A DNA stretch of 64,000 nt from Clostridium beijerinckii (GCF_036699995.1 NZ_CP144906.1:2309001-2373000), one strand, 5' to 3'. Positions 51,583-60,463 are shown, counted from the stretch's first letter. Notes: generated from the letters alone by a model not told the origin. Translations and numbers: made by a program.

Positions 51583-51762
51583 ATGTTTACTAAGGAAGAG
51601 CTATTAGTAATTGAAGATGCTTTAAAAATTGCAGATGCTGAATATATAAAATTAATTGATGAAAACAAAAATAATAAAAACAGAATGGTAGCATTTAATA
51701 GAAAGCAAAAAAAATTATGGTTAGTTCAAAATAAATTAAAAAAGCTTATAGAAGAAAGCTAA
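51583..51762 (+). CDS. Small hypothetical protein (59 residues)
   Basis: ATG at 51583 with GGAGGAG (51571-51577) at ideal distance and a TATAAT at 51543-51548 upstream; a terminator follows, so it looks like a real single-gene unit. The product is highly charged, probably two helices: FTKEELLVIEDALKIADAEY at the N-terminus and KQKKLWLVQNKLKKLIEES at the C-terminus, with a Lys/Asn-rich middle. No family recognised. It could be a small regulatory or DNA/RNA-associated protein; that is a guess from charge only. Confidence 0.78.
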   Translation: MFTKEELLVIEDALKIADAEYIKLIDENKNNKNRMVAFNRKQKKLWLVQNKLKKLIEES

Positions 51763-51768
51763 AAATAA

Positions 51769-51816
51769 GAGTAGATTCATTATTTATATATTATAAAGAT
51801 GGATCTACTTTTTTAT
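51769..51816 (+). terminator. Terminator after the 59-residue protein
   Basis: AGTAGATTCAT pairs with ATGGATCTACT (one G-T pair), followed by TTTTTT. Confidence 0.85.
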
Positions 51817-51942
51817 AAATAAACATTGCACAATAATACTACATATAATAAGTTTGCCAAAAAAAAGCCTGCATATTATAATATGTAGGTATGCAATTGT
51901 TGTAAAATACTTAATTAGAAGTTATAAAGAGGAGAAAAATAT

Positions 51943-52284
51943 ATGAATAAATTATTTCAAATTAAAGATTTAGAATTTTATGAAGAGGATTTTGTTGATG
52001 ATATAAAAGATTATGAAGATATAATTGATATTATTGATGAATTAAGTGAAAATTTAAGTTATGAGATTATAGAGATTGCAGGTTCTAATGGGTGTTGTGA
52101 TAAAACAAAGAAGAATTATCTAGTTGAGATAATTGGATATATTGATGAAAATGATGAGTTTATTACTAAAGAGGAGAGAGACGCTTTAGGAGTTATGGAT
52201 CTAAATAAGAGATTCGATTTATTTGTTATAACAGTACATAAGTGTACAGCATGTAATAAGTGGGTAATTTCTATATTAGAATAA
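51943..52284 (+). CDS. Small acidic hypothetical protein with C-terminal CxxC
   Basis: 113 residues; GAGGAG lies before the ATG. The first 45 residues are strongly acidic (YEEDFVDDIKDYEDIIDIID). It has NGCCDKTKKNYLVEIIGYID in the middle and HKCTACNKWVISI at the end; the two Cys pairs could bind zinc. The alternation of strands and absence of a signal peptide suggest a small soluble cytoplasmic protein. No family recognised. A short terminator follows at 52298-52322, so it is a single-gene unit. Confidence 0.75.
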   Translation: MNKLFQIKDLEFYEEDFVDDIKDYEDIIDIIDELSENLSYEIIEIAGSNGCCDKTKKNYLVEIIGYIDENDEFITKEERDALGVMDLNKRFDLFVITVHKCTACNKWVISILE

Positions 52285-52295
52285 TTATAGGATAA

Positions 52296-52323
52296 TTAGC
52301 TGTTGATACAGCTTTTTCTTTTA
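52296..52323 (+). terminator. Terminator after the acidic protein
   Basis: AGCTGT-TGAT-ACAGCT followed by TTTTCTTTT. Confidence 0.8.
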
Positions 52324-52360
52324 TAAAATGAATTAATGTATAAGAAGGGAGGTAAAACAA

Positions 52361-53464
52361 TTGAGGAAGCATAGTAATAGAAATACTCAAAGATTTAAAA
52401 TTTGTTTAATACTAATTTCACTTATAGTACAGCTATTTGTCAATATAAATACTTTTAATATTAAAGTTAATGCTGCTGAAATAAATAGTAAATTAGATGA
52501 AATATATATATCTGAATCTAATTACAATGAAGATATGAAAAGTAAAGTCGAACCATATATAAAAAGTAAACTGGAATCTGGATATATAGATGGAGATAAG
52601 GACGTTAAATTGTACTATGAAAAATACAATATAGAAAATGCAAAGGCTAATATAGTAATATCTCACGGATATACTGAGAGTTTAGAGAAGTATCATGAAT
52701 TAATATATTATTTTTTAAAAGAAGGGTATAATGTTTTCGGAATTGAACATAGAGGTCATGGCAGATCTGGCACACTTGGAATAGCTGATAAAACCCAAGT
52801 GAATGTAGAAAAATTTGATCAATATGTAACTGATTTTAAAAAATTTATGGATGAAGTTGTTATGCCAAATAATCAAGGTAAAAAGGCATTATTGTTTGCT
52901 CATTCAATGGGGGGAACTATTGGAACAAAATTCATAGAGGATTACCCAGATTATTTTGATGCTGCGGTATTAAGTGCTCCTATGCTTGAAGTTAACACTG
53001 GAAATATACCAAAATTCTTAGCTGATATTATAGTAGAATTTGAAGTTGCTATTGGTAATGGTGGAAATTACGTTTTAGGTAAGAAACCATATACACCAGA
53101 GTATAAGGAAAATGAGATTGGGACAAGTTCTTTGAATCGTTATAAATATAGTCATGATATAGTAGCTAATAACAAAGAACTTCAAAGAGGTGGTGCAAGT
53201 TATAATTGGACAAAAGAAGCCTTTGATACAACGAAGGAAATTATAAAACCAGAAAATGCATCTAAAGTAAAAATTCCAATATTATTATTTCAAGCTGATA
53301 ATGATACTTATGTAAAAGCAGAAGGACAAAATAAATTTGCAAGTAGCGCAAAGAATTGCGAAATAGAAAAGATAGAAAACTCTAGACATGAAATATATCT
53401 AGAAAAAGATGAAATTCAAAAACCATATTTAGATGAATTATTAGATTTTTATGATAAGGTATAA
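52361..53464 (+). CDS. Secreted alpha/beta hydrolase (lysophospholipase/monoglyceride lipase-like)
   Basis: 367 residues, TTG start with AGGGAGGT seven bases before. A signal peptide (positively charged start, FKICLILISLIVQLFVNI, cleavage after KVNAA) precedes the hydrolase. Serine hydrolase motifs: oxyanion region ISHGYTESLEKYHELIYY, EHRGHGRSG, nucleophile elbow LLFAHSMGGT (Ser about 182), acid in LFQADNDTYV, and catalytic His in ENSRHEIYLEKD. The fold matches lysophospholipase L2/PldB-like enzymes acting on lipid esters. Being exported, it probably works on membrane or environmental lipids. Convergent with the POT transporter gene. Confidence 0.92.
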   Translation: MRKHSNRNTQRFKICLILISLIVQLFVNINTFNIKVNAAEINSKLDEIYISESNYNEDMKSKVEPYIKSKLESGYIDGDKDVKLYYEKYNIENAKANIVISHGYTESLEKYHELIYYFLKEGYNVFGIEHRGHGRSGTLGIADKTQVNVEKFDQYVTDFKKFMDEVVMPNNQGKKALLFAHSMGGTIGTKFIEDYPDYFDAAVLSAPMLEVNTGNIPKFLADIIVEFEVAIGNGGNYVLGKKPYTPEYKENEIGTSSLNRYKYSHDIVANNKELQRGGASYNWTKEAFDTTKEIIKPENASKVKIPILLFQADNDTYVKAEGQNKFASSAKNCEIEKIENSRHEIYLEKDEIQKPYLDELLDFYDKV

Positions 53465-53479
53465 TTTTTTAAACAAAAA

Positions 53480-53520
53480 TATATAAGCTTGTCTTTGTAT
53501 ATAAAGACAAGCTTATATTC
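53480..53520. terminator. Bidirectional terminator between convergent genes
   Basis: ATATAAGCTTGTCTTT and AAAGACAAGCTTATAT form a perfect stem with A- and T-rich flanks on both sides, between the hydrolase and POT genes. Confidence 0.92.
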
Positions 53521-53533
53521 ATATCATAGTATA

Positions 53534-54940
53534 CTATTCCATCATTGCTGCTAATTTTTTATTAAATAATAAGAATAATATTCCCATTATAATTGAAGTA
53601 GCAGCTATTCCAGCAAATATTTGTAAGTGTCCTAAAGTTTCTGTGTAACCAGCAAGTCTTCCCGCTATTTGATTAGCAACAAAGCTGCTTAGAAGCCATA
53701 CACCCATTAGGAAAGATGCAAGTTTAGCTGGCGCTAATTGACTTACCATTGAAAGTCCAACTGGTGATAAGCAAAGTTCACCAACAGTATGGAAGAAATA
53801 AGTTCCTACAAGCCATATCATGTTAGCTTTAATAGCAGTATCTTCTATATTTCCTCCTCTTTGCATAACAGCACCAACCATAAGTAAGAAACCAAGTCCT
53901 AATAGTATTGAACCTGTTGCCATTTTTTGAGGAATACTTAAGTCACCACTCTTGCTGCAAGCTAATTTGTACCATAGCTTTGATACAGGGATTCCAAGTA
54001 TTAATATAAACAATGGATTTAATGATTGGAACCAAGATACTGGTACTTCCCATCCACCAACTGACCTATCTATAAAATCTTGTGTGTATATAGTAAGTGA
54101 ACTTCCAGCTTGTTCAAAGCCTGTCCAGAATATTATAGCAAAAGCTGTTAATATTAAAATAACTGCAGTTCTGTGTTTTTCTTGTTTAGTTAATGGTTTA
54201 GCTTTTGCTTTATTATTGGAATTAGATTTAACTACACCTACAGGTGCTTTACCAATTTCTCCAAGGAATTTGTTTGCTAATCCATTAAAGATTACTTGTC
54301 CTAAAATCATTCCAAGTCCTGCAACTAAGAAACCATATCTAAATCCGTAGTGTATAATTTCTCCTGCTTGTGTAGTAGCCATTGTTTTTTCTGCTAAAGT
54401 ACCACATATAAGCGGTGCTAAAAATGATCCGGCATTTATTCCCATGTAGAAAATAGTGAAGGCTGAATCTTTTCTTTTATCTCCATCAGCATATAAATGA
54501 CCAACCATTGTTGAAATATTTGGTTTAAAGAAACCATTACCGATTATAAGTAAAAATAAACCTATGTATAGCGCAGTCATACTTTGGTTTGAGAATAATG
54601 TTAACTGTCCAATAGCTATTATTATTCCTCCAATAGTGATGGCTTTTCTTTGTCCTAAGTATCTATCTGAGATATATCCGCCTGCTAGTGGAGTAAGGTA
54701 TACAAGAGATGTGAAATTTGCATATATAGTCATTGCAGATACCTTATCTACACCAAGTCCACCTCTTATAAATTCTGTAGTTAAATACATTACAAGCAAT
54801 GCTCTCATACCATAGTAACTAAATCTTTCCCACATTTCTGTAAAAAATAGCATATACAGACCTGGAGGATGTTTCATTTTGCTTGATTCGTTTGATGAAA
54901 CTTCTTTCATCATTATATCACTGTCTTTTTTAAGTTCCAT
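53534..54940 (-). CDS. Proton-dependent oligopeptide transporter (POT/PTR family)
   Basis: The only clear minus-strand gene. The preferred start is the ATG at 54938-54940 (468 residues) with AGAGG upstream; an ATG at 55006 would add 22 residues but lacks support. About 12-14 helices. Family motifs: FFTEMWERFSYYGMRALLV (ExxERFxYY proton-coupling motif), GGYISDRYLGQRKAI, FTIFYMGINAGSFLAPLICG (PTR signature) and EQAGSSLTIY. It takes up di- and tripeptides with protons. Upstream (54941-55309) is a long divergent spacer with a palindrome. Confidence 0.95.
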   Translation of the reverse strand: MELKKDSDIMMKEVSSNESSKMKHPPGLYMLFFTEMWERFSYYGMRALLVMYLTTEFIRGGLGVDKVSAMTIYANFTSLVYLTPLAGGYISDRYLGQRKAITIGGIIIAIGQLTLFSNQSMTALYIGLFLLIIGNGFFKPNISTMVGHLYADGDKRKDSAFTIFYMGINAGSFLAPLICGTLAEKTMATTQAGEIIHYGFRYGFLVAGLGMILGQVIFNGLANKFLGEIGKAPVGVVKSNSNNKAKAKPLTKQEKHRTAVILILTAFAIIFWTGFEQAGSSLTIYTQDFIDRSVGGWEVPVSWFQSLNPLFILILGIPVSKLWYKLACSKSGDLSIPQKMATGSILLGLGFLLMVGAVMQRGGNIEDTAIKANMIWLVGTYFFHTVGELCLSPVGLSMVSQLAPAKLASFLMGVWLLSSFVANQIAGRLAGYTETLGHLQIFAGIAATSIIMGILFLLFNKKLAAMME

Positions 54941-55152
54941 AATAAACCTCTTTCTTTGATATTTTATTAACATAACAATTTTAGCAACAAATTCGACAAC
55001 TTGCAAATTTTTGGTTACAAAAATGTTAAATTATAACCTATAATAGTGGTATTTATATTAAAAATTAAATATTCTATATAAAAAATTTAATAATAGAATC
55101 CCCAAAAACAGTTGTTGAATTAGCAATATATTAAAAAATGATAGCTTTTCAT

Positions 55153-55199
55153 AAAAAAATCATATTTTTTGATATTAATTAAAAAATATGATTTTTTTA
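55153..55199. other. Perfect palindrome in the divergent spacer
   Basis: AAAAAATCATATTTTTT and its exact complement flank GATATTAATT. It could terminate transcripts from either direction, or be an operator between the POT and M15 peptidase genes. The remaining spacer (54941-55309) shows no gene. Confidence 0.7.
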
Positions 55200-55309
55200 T
55201 GAATTTTTAAAATTTGTTTAGTAAGTTTTTATAAGAAATTATTGTACATAGTATGTTTATTCTTGGGACAGTATATATTCATAGGATTAAAAAAGGTGGT
55301 GAAATATAA

Positions 55310-56215
55310 TTGATAAGAAAAATTAGTAATTTTATAATATGTTTTTTTATTATTTTTAGTATTCCTATAGATTCAAAGGCATCAGAAGATAGGGATTACA
55401 AAACAGAGATGAAGCAGGATATTTTGATTCTTATGTTATCATATCCTCAATATATAGTAGATGTGGAAAAGAAGAGTGATGATGAAGTTTACATAATTAT
55501 GAAATCGGGTAAGAAAATTATTTATGATGATAAAAAGGAAAAAAATCATGAAGTAAAATTAACAAATCCTGATTTACAAGATATGTTAGGGCAAGATTAC
55601 CCATTAGAAAAAAATACAGAGATTATGGATAAAAATTTTGATCCTGGTAGAGCTAGGCATTATGAGTTATTAAGCGAAGTCTATGGAAATTCTAAGGGAG
55701 CAATTGAAAAAAACTTAGCTAGTTTAAAGTATGGATATACTAATTATCAATTCAATAAGCAAAATAATGCTAATGCGTCTTTAGAAGCAGCTTTAAAAGA
55801 ATTAATGCCTTTAGCAAAATCAAGATCAGATATAGGCAGTATACTTTACCCTGCCAGTGGAACATTTAATTATAGAGTTATATCTGGAACTGGAAGGCTA
55901 AGCCCACATTCATATGGAATCGCAATTGATCTTAAAAGTGATAAGAGGGATTATTGGAAGTGGAGTTCAGAAAAGGCTGGAAAGGAAAGACTCTCTGATT
56001 ACCCTAAAGAACTAGTGGAAGCATTTGAAAAGAATAATTTCGTGTGGGGAGGAAAATGGGGGCATTTTGATATATTGCATTTTGAATATAGACCAGAAAT
56101 AATATTAAAAGCTAGATATTTTGCTAATTGGAATAACAATGATGAATGGTTCAAAGGTGTTCCTCTAAACGAAGAAACTAATAAGTATATTGAAATAATT
56201 AACAATAAATTGTAA
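55310..56215 (+). CDS. Exported D-alanyl-D-alanine carboxypeptidase-like M15 peptidase
   Basis: 301 residues; TTG start with AGGTGGTGA upstream. An N-terminal signal segment (ISNFIICFFIIFSIPIDSKAS) is followed by a helical region and the VanY-type M15 domain. Zinc and catalytic motifs: GRLSPHSYGIAIDLKSDK (S-x-H-xx-G-x-A-x-D) and GKWGHFDILHFEYRPE (E/H-x-x-H-F). It probably trims peptidoglycan stem peptides or another D-Ala substrate outside the cell. It is followed 33 bases later by another exported protein, so the two likely form a small envelope operon. Confidence 0.92.
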   Translation: MIRKISNFIICFFIIFSIPIDSKASEDRDYKTEMKQDILILMLSYPQYIVDVEKKSDDEVYIIMKSGKKIIYDDKKEKNHEVKLTNPDLQDMLGQDYPLEKNTEIMDKNFDPGRARHYELLSEVYGNSKGAIEKNLASLKYGYTNYQFNKQNNANASLEAALKELMPLAKSRSDIGSILYPASGTFNYRVISGTGRLSPHSYGIAIDLKSDKRDYWKWSSEKAGKERLSDYPKELVEAFEKNNFVWGGKWGHFDILHFEYRPEIILKARYFANWNNNDEWFKGVPLNEETNKYIEIINNKL

Positions 56216-56248
56216 TAGAATGACTTAATTTAGAAAGGGGTATTATAG

Positions 56249-57361
56249 ATGCGACTCTCTAAAATCAAAAAAAACCGGTCAAAATTTATAATCATCTTAG
56301 TATTCATTGTATTTCTATCATTGATTACTAGTGATAAAAGTAGCATTGTATTTGCTGATGCTAGTACCGATAATGAAGTGAAAAGTATCGTAGAAAATAT
56401 ATTTGCAATAAAAAATAAAGCTATACTTAGTAAAGATTTGGATTCAATTAAATCTTTATATGCTACTGATACTAGATATGGTCAATGGGCATATGAATAT
56501 GAAGAAAAAAAGGTTAAATATATTAATAATTGGGCAGAAAAGCAGGGAATACAATTTGTTGATATCATTCCCAAGGTAGTAATTAAAAAATCTAAAATTG
56601 GAGACAATAAATGTTCTTTTAGTTTAATTTGTAATACGGAGTATAAGTACATATATCCGGATCAGCCTGAAGCTATAAATAGTTCAAGAATGGGGACGTA
56701 TCATTCTTTTCAATTAAGTAAGAGGGATAAAAATTGGATAATAACAAAGGAGTGGTATACAGATCCATTTGCTGATTCATTAAGTTTAGAAAATATTAAA
56801 GCAGATGAGATTAAGCAATATATATCGTCACAGCCACCTAGAGATATTTCAAATATCAATGAAAAAAGAAAAGGCGCAAAGGAATATGCAGAAAGATACT
56901 GTGGAGCAGCAACAATTGAGGAGTATGGTTTTAAGTATAATAATAAATATAGAGATTTTAATCCAGAGGGTGGAGATTGTGCAAATTTTGCGTCACAAAT
57001 ACTACGCGAAGGAGGGAAATTCAAGGAAAATTCTACATGGAACTATGACAAAGGAAGTGCAACAGGTCCTTGGGTAAATGCCGGTAAGTTTACTCATTAT
57101 ATGATTAATAGCGGAAGAGCATCGGTAATTGCTAGAGGAAGTTATGAAAAGGTATATAAGGCTTCTTATAAATTACTTCCCGGAGATTTCATTGCATATG
57201 AAAAGAAAGGTGATATAACCCATGTATCGACAGTTACAGGAGTCGATTCTAAAGGATATTCTTTAGTAACATGTCATAATACGGATAGAAATAATGTTCC
57301 ATGGGATTTAGGATGGAGTGATAAAAAAATTAAGTTTTGGCTTATTAGAGTTCATTACTAA
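56249..57361 (+). CDS. Exported amidase-domain (Amidase_6) protein
   Basis: 370 residues; GAAAGGGG precedes the ATG. The start RLSKIKKNRSKFIIILVFIV is a signal peptide with basic N-terminus, probable cleavage after VFADA. Residues about 30-190 form an uncharacterised NTF2-like or DUF region (NIFAIKNKAILSKDLDSIKS). The C-terminal part has EYGFKYNNKYRDFNPEGGDC, then ANFASQILREGGK, with the catalytic Cys, and ITHVSTVTGV with the catalytic His, typical of the Amidase_6 group of NlpC/P60-related peptidases. It probably acts on peptidoglycan or a secreted peptide. A terminator follows. Confidence 0.88.
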   Translation: MRLSKIKKNRSKFIIILVFIVFLSLITSDKSSIVFADASTDNEVKSIVENIFAIKNKAILSKDLDSIKSLYATDTRYGQWAYEYEEKKVKYINNWAEKQGIQFVDIIPKVVIKKSKIGDNKCSFSLICNTEYKYIYPDQPEAINSSRMGTYHSFQLSKRDKNWIITKEWYTDPFADSLSLENIKADEIKQYISSQPPRDISNINEKRKGAKEYAERYCGAATIEEYGFKYNNKYRDFNPEGGDCANFASQILREGGKFKENSTWNYDKGSATGPWVNAGKFTHYMINSGRASVIARGSYEKVYKASYKLLPGDFIAYEKKGDITHVSTVTGVDSKGYSLVTCHNTDRNNVPWDLGWSDKKIKFWLIRVHY

Positions 57362-57369
57362 ATAAAATT

Positions 57370-57412
57370 TGCCTTAAGGGGTAATTAAATGCACTTTAAG
57401 GCTTTATTTAAA
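57370..57412 (+). terminator. Terminator after the amidase-domain gene
   Basis: TTTGCCTTAAGG pairs with CTTTAAGGC, followed by TTTATTTAAAA. The stem is imperfect but long. Confidence 0.75.
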
Positions 57413-57576
57413 ATTTAAAGAACAAAATGTGGTGAATGTATCTATAATGATTAATGAAATTTACCTCATGACGAAAGTAAAAAGTTTAATAATTACATAA
57501 TTAATCAGTATTAATTATGTAATTAATACTAGTTAATTCAGCTATCACAACAAGTTTATTGAAATAATCATATTAT

Positions 57577-57683
57577 AATATATATATTGCAAAAATAATT
57601 TTCCATTATAATCCTGAAAGCATTGCGAGAATCTTAGCCCTAATTGTGAACTGTGAAATGCGCATTGTGAATTGCAATATAAT
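57577..57683 (+). repeat. Heptad repeat family C, copy C8
   Basis: TATATATATTGCAAAAATAA at the left, TGTGAATTGCAATATAAT at the right, and four diverged heptads (TGAACTG, TGAAATG, CGCATTG, TGAATTG). Confidence 0.8.
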
Positions 57684-57740
57684 ATAGTTTTATATAATCA
57701 AATTATTATAGTATAATACAAATCAGATATTAATCATTAA

Positions 57741-57780
57741 GGGGGGGACTAGTAAGAAATATAGTTGTATTCTTACTAAA
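57741..57780 (+). promoter_or_regulatory. G7 tract and hairpin before the GNAT gene
   Basis: A run of seven G (57741-57747) in AAGGGGGGGA is followed by a stem AGTAAGAA / TTCTTACT (57751-57778), then ATG at 57786. The purine tract is too far from the start unless the stem folds and brings it near. Confidence 0.5.
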
Positions 57781-57785
57781 GTAGA

Positions 57786-58340
57786 ATGAAACAAGTAGTA
57801 TTAAATAAAAAAGATAAAAGTGTTGTACAAGCTCAGTTGAAATTATTGGATATAAGCTATATCGATAAAATTATGAAATTACAAGAGGATGTATATACAA
57901 GATTAGAAAACAAAGAATTTTTTGTATGCTCAGATAAAAAAGAATTTGAAACGGCTATAAATGAAAAAGGTCTAGTTTTGGGTTGTGTTTCATTAGATGA
58001 AGATGAGCTAATTGCTATAGGAGCATATATTGAATATGGATACGATGAACATAATTATGGACATGATATAAAAATTCAAGGGGAAGAACTTCTTAAGGTG
58101 GGACAGATTGAATCGACCATGGTTTTGGATGATTATAGAGGAAATAAACTTCAAAAGATAATATGTGAATCTCTTGAAGAAATAAGCAAAAAAGCAGGAA
58201 TGAATTGTATTTGTGCAACAGTTTTTCCAGATAATAAATATAGTTTGAATACATTTAAAAAACTTGGGTATAATGTTATGGAAGATAAATTAAAATATGG
58301 TGGATTAAGAAGATTTGTTCTAATGAAAGAATTAAAATAA
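57786..58340 (+). CDS. GNAT-family N-acetyltransferase
   Basis: 184 residues. Features: LLDISYIDKIMKLQEDVYTRL with early acceptor-binding helices, VGQIESTMVLDDYRGNKLQK (motif A with acetyl-CoA loop DDYRGNKLQ), and NCICATVFPDNKYSLNTFKK (motif B), then LGYNVMEDKLKYGGLRRFVL. This is a GNAT of unknown substrate. No ribosome site is close to the ATG except the G7 tract beyond a hairpin. It ends about 200 bases before the T-box element. Confidence 0.87.
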   Translation: MKQVVLNKKDKSVVQAQLKLLDISYIDKIMKLQEDVYTRLENKEFFVCSDKKEFETAINEKGLVLGCVSLDEDELIAIGAYIEYGYDEHNYGHDIKIQGEELLKVGQIESTMVLDDYRGNKLQKIICESLEEISKKAGMNCICATVFPDNKYSLNTFKKLGYNVMEDKLKYGGLRRFVLMKELK

Positions 58341-58572
58341 TAAACTCTAAGCATTGTGAAGGAGTAATTTATATCAATATGTATTGTAAGAAAATTATTC
58401 ATAAAAAAGTTTAATTTGAAATTTTATTAACAAACTTTTAAAAAAAGTATTGATTTATAAATTATTTTGCAATATAATGAATTCCATAAAGCAAATGTGC
58501 TTGTAATTAATAAAGAAATTAATTTTTGAGAAATTAAAATTTATATATGCAATGATGAAGAAAAGTAAATTC

Positions 58573-58827
58573 AAATAGATGATTTTTAGAGAGTGGATGA
58601 TGGTGAGATATCCGCATGAGTCTTGAATCGAAGAACACTTCGGAGCTATTAACCGAAATTTTAGATTAAAAGAGTAGGCTTAATCGGGTCCATACCGTTA
58701 AAAGTGGAGAGTATAAAATAATTATGTTTTGTACTTCATTGAGGTGAGTTTTTTATAAACTAACTAGGGTGGTACCGCGAGTCAATCTCGTCCCTATGCA
58801 TTATGCATAGGGACGAGATTTTTTTAT
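58573..58827 (+). promoter_or_regulatory. T-box riboswitch controlling aspS2-gatCAB
   Basis: Stem I begins around 58587 with GGATGATGGTGAGA; the antiterminator T-box AGGGTGGTACCGCG is at 58766-58779; the terminator is a long stem at 58785-58819. Candidate specifier codon is AAC (Asn) in the 3' side of stem I (TATTAACCG, about 58648-58656), inferred from position and downstream genes. In C. acetobutylicum a tRNA-Asn-sensing T-box controls the same kind of operon. Confidence 0.95.
58785..58827 (+). terminator. T-box terminator
   Basis: ATCTCGTCCCTATGCA and its complement TGCATAGGGACGAGAT, followed by a T7 run. It is read through when uncharged tRNA stabilises the antiterminator. Confidence 0.95.
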
Positions 58828-59012
58828 TCTTTAGGAATTTATATTTCAGTAAAATCTGTAGATAACTTAAAAAAGGTTGATTGAATAGTATTTGTATTTA
58901 AAAAAGAATAAAAAAAAAATCTTATTCGCCTGCCAAATTTTTCTCACATGCGTTCGAAAAGGCAGATGCGTGAAAAAAATCTCCGGCTCCATAGTCGCCT
59001 ACGATTTTTTTG
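58817..59012 (+). repeat. Repeat family E, copy E2
   Basis: Shares ATTCTTTAGGAATTTATATT and AAATCTTATTCGCCTGCC, and the ending CGATTTTTTT, with 11205-11397. It lies in the leader between the T-box and aspS2, and contains inverted arms (TTTCTCACATGCGTTC / GCAGATGCGTGAAAAA). Confidence 0.6.
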
Positions 59013-59110
59013 TTATAAATTTTAATTAAAATAAAAATATTTATTTTTACAAAATATCTATAAAAATCTTATGTAAAAATAATCAATATATGGGAAAAGG
59101 AGCAATAATC

Positions 59111-60400
59111 ATGAAAAGAATATTTATTAAAGATTTAGCAGTTAACGGGGAAGAAACAGTATTACTTAAGGGATGGGTTCATAAAATTCGTGATCTTTCA
59201 CATGTTTCATTTATCTTACTTAGAGATAAATCTGGGATAATTCAATTAGTATGTACTAAGGAACAAATTAAAGGTTTAAGACTTGAAAATGCAGTAGAAG
59301 TAACTGGAATAGTTCGTGAAAATGAAAAGGCTCCAAAAGGTATGGAAATTGAAGTATCAGATATTAAAATAGCAGGAACTGTATATTATGATAAATTACC
59401 ATTTGAAATTCAAAGCTATAAAGAAAAAGCTGCACTTGAAACTCAATTGGATTATAGAACAATAAGTCTTAGAATTCCTAAGAAGAAAGCAATTTTTAAA
59501 GTTCAAAATGAAATTGAAGAAGCATTTAGAATGTTCTTCAAGAGTAATGATTTTGAAGAAATCCATACTCCAAAGATAACTCATTCCGGAACAGAAGGTG
59601 GATCTGAAATGTTTACTGTTAATTACTTTAACAGAAGAGCTTTCCTTGCACAAAGTCCTCAATTCTGGAAGCAAATGATGGTTGGAGCAGGTTTTGAAAG
59701 AGTATTTGAAGTTGGTTATGCATATAGAGCAGAACTTCACAACACTTGGAGACATTTAAATGAGTATGTTAGTTTAGACGTTGAAATGGGCTTTATAAAA
59801 GACGAAACTGATCTTATGGAAATGGAAGAAAACTTTATAAGATATTTATATAAGCATTTAAATGAAAAATGTGCTGAAGAATTGAAATTATTTGATGTGG
59901 TTCTTCCAGAAGAAATTAATATACCAAGAATTCCACTTGCTAAAGCTCAAGAAATTTTATTAACAGAATTTAATAAAAAATCTCCAGTTGGAAATATTGA
60001 TAATGAGGGTGAGGCACTATTCCATAAATATGTTAAAGAAAAATATAATAGTGACTATGTATTCCTAACAGAGTATCCAACAGCTAAGAGACCAATGTAT
60101 GCTATGGAATGTGAAGAAAATAGAGAAATGACAAAGAGTTTTGACTTAATCTTTAAAGGTGTTGAAATTACAACTGGTGGCCAAAGAATACATGATTATG
60201 AAATGCTAAAAGCTAAAATGTTAAGATTAGGATTAAAGCTTGAAGATTTTGCTTTCTATTTAGATACATTTAAGTATGGAATGCCACCTCATGGAGGATT
60301 TGCAATAGGTCTTGAAAGAATTACAATGCAAATATTAAACCTTGGAAATATAAGAGAAGCATCATTATTCCCAAGAGACATGAAGAGATTAACACCGTAA
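59111..60400 (+). CDS. aspS: Aspartyl-tRNA synthetase, archaeal-type, probably non-discriminating
   Basis: 429 residues from the ATG at 59111 (GGAG at 59098-59101); an ATG at 59090 precedes the ribosome site. An N-terminal OB anticodon domain (VLLKGWVHKIRDLSHVSFIL) is followed by the class II core: motif 2 AYRAELHNTWRHLNEYVSLD and motif 3 GGFAIGLERI. At about 430 residues it lacks the large insertion of ordinary bacterial AspRS (near 590) and belongs to the archaeal type. Such AspRS2 enzymes charge both tRNA-Asp and tRNA-Asn; the misacylated Asp-tRNA-Asn is amidated by GatCAB, encoded downstream in the same operon. An ordinary AspRS is expected elsewhere in the genome. Confidence 0.94.
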   Translation: MKRIFIKDLAVNGEETVLLKGWVHKIRDLSHVSFILLRDKSGIIQLVCTKEQIKGLRLENAVEVTGIVRENEKAPKGMEIEVSDIKIAGTVYYDKLPFEIQSYKEKAALETQLDYRTISLRIPKKKAIFKVQNEIEEAFRMFFKSNDFEEIHTPKITHSGTEGGSEMFTVNYFNRRAFLAQSPQFWKQMMVGAGFERVFEVGYAYRAELHNTWRHLNEYVSLDVEMGFIKDETDLMEMEENFIRYLYKHLNEKCAEELKLFDVVLPEEINIPRIPLAKAQEILLTEFNKKSPVGNIDNEGEALFHKYVKEKYNSDYVFLTEYPTAKRPMYAMECEENREMTKSFDLIFKGVEITTGGQRIHDYEMLKAKMLRLGLKLEDFAFYLDTFKYGMPPHGGFAIGLERITMQILNLGNIREASLFPRDMKRLTP

Positions 60401-60411
60401 TTAGAGAACAC

Positions 60412-60463
60412 AAAAGTGAGAATCCAAATCTTGTATTTGGTTACTCGAACTTTCTCTGTGAGC
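60412..60463 (-). repeat. Solo copy of the 53-bp hairpin module between aspS and gatC
   Basis: Read on the minus strand it starts GCTCACAGAGAAAGTTCGA exactly as in A1 and A2. Its inner stem is CCAAAT/ATTTGG instead of CGAAAT/ATTTCG. A second hairpin (CGCTTACT / AGTGAGCG, 60482-60512) follows. Confidence 0.8.
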
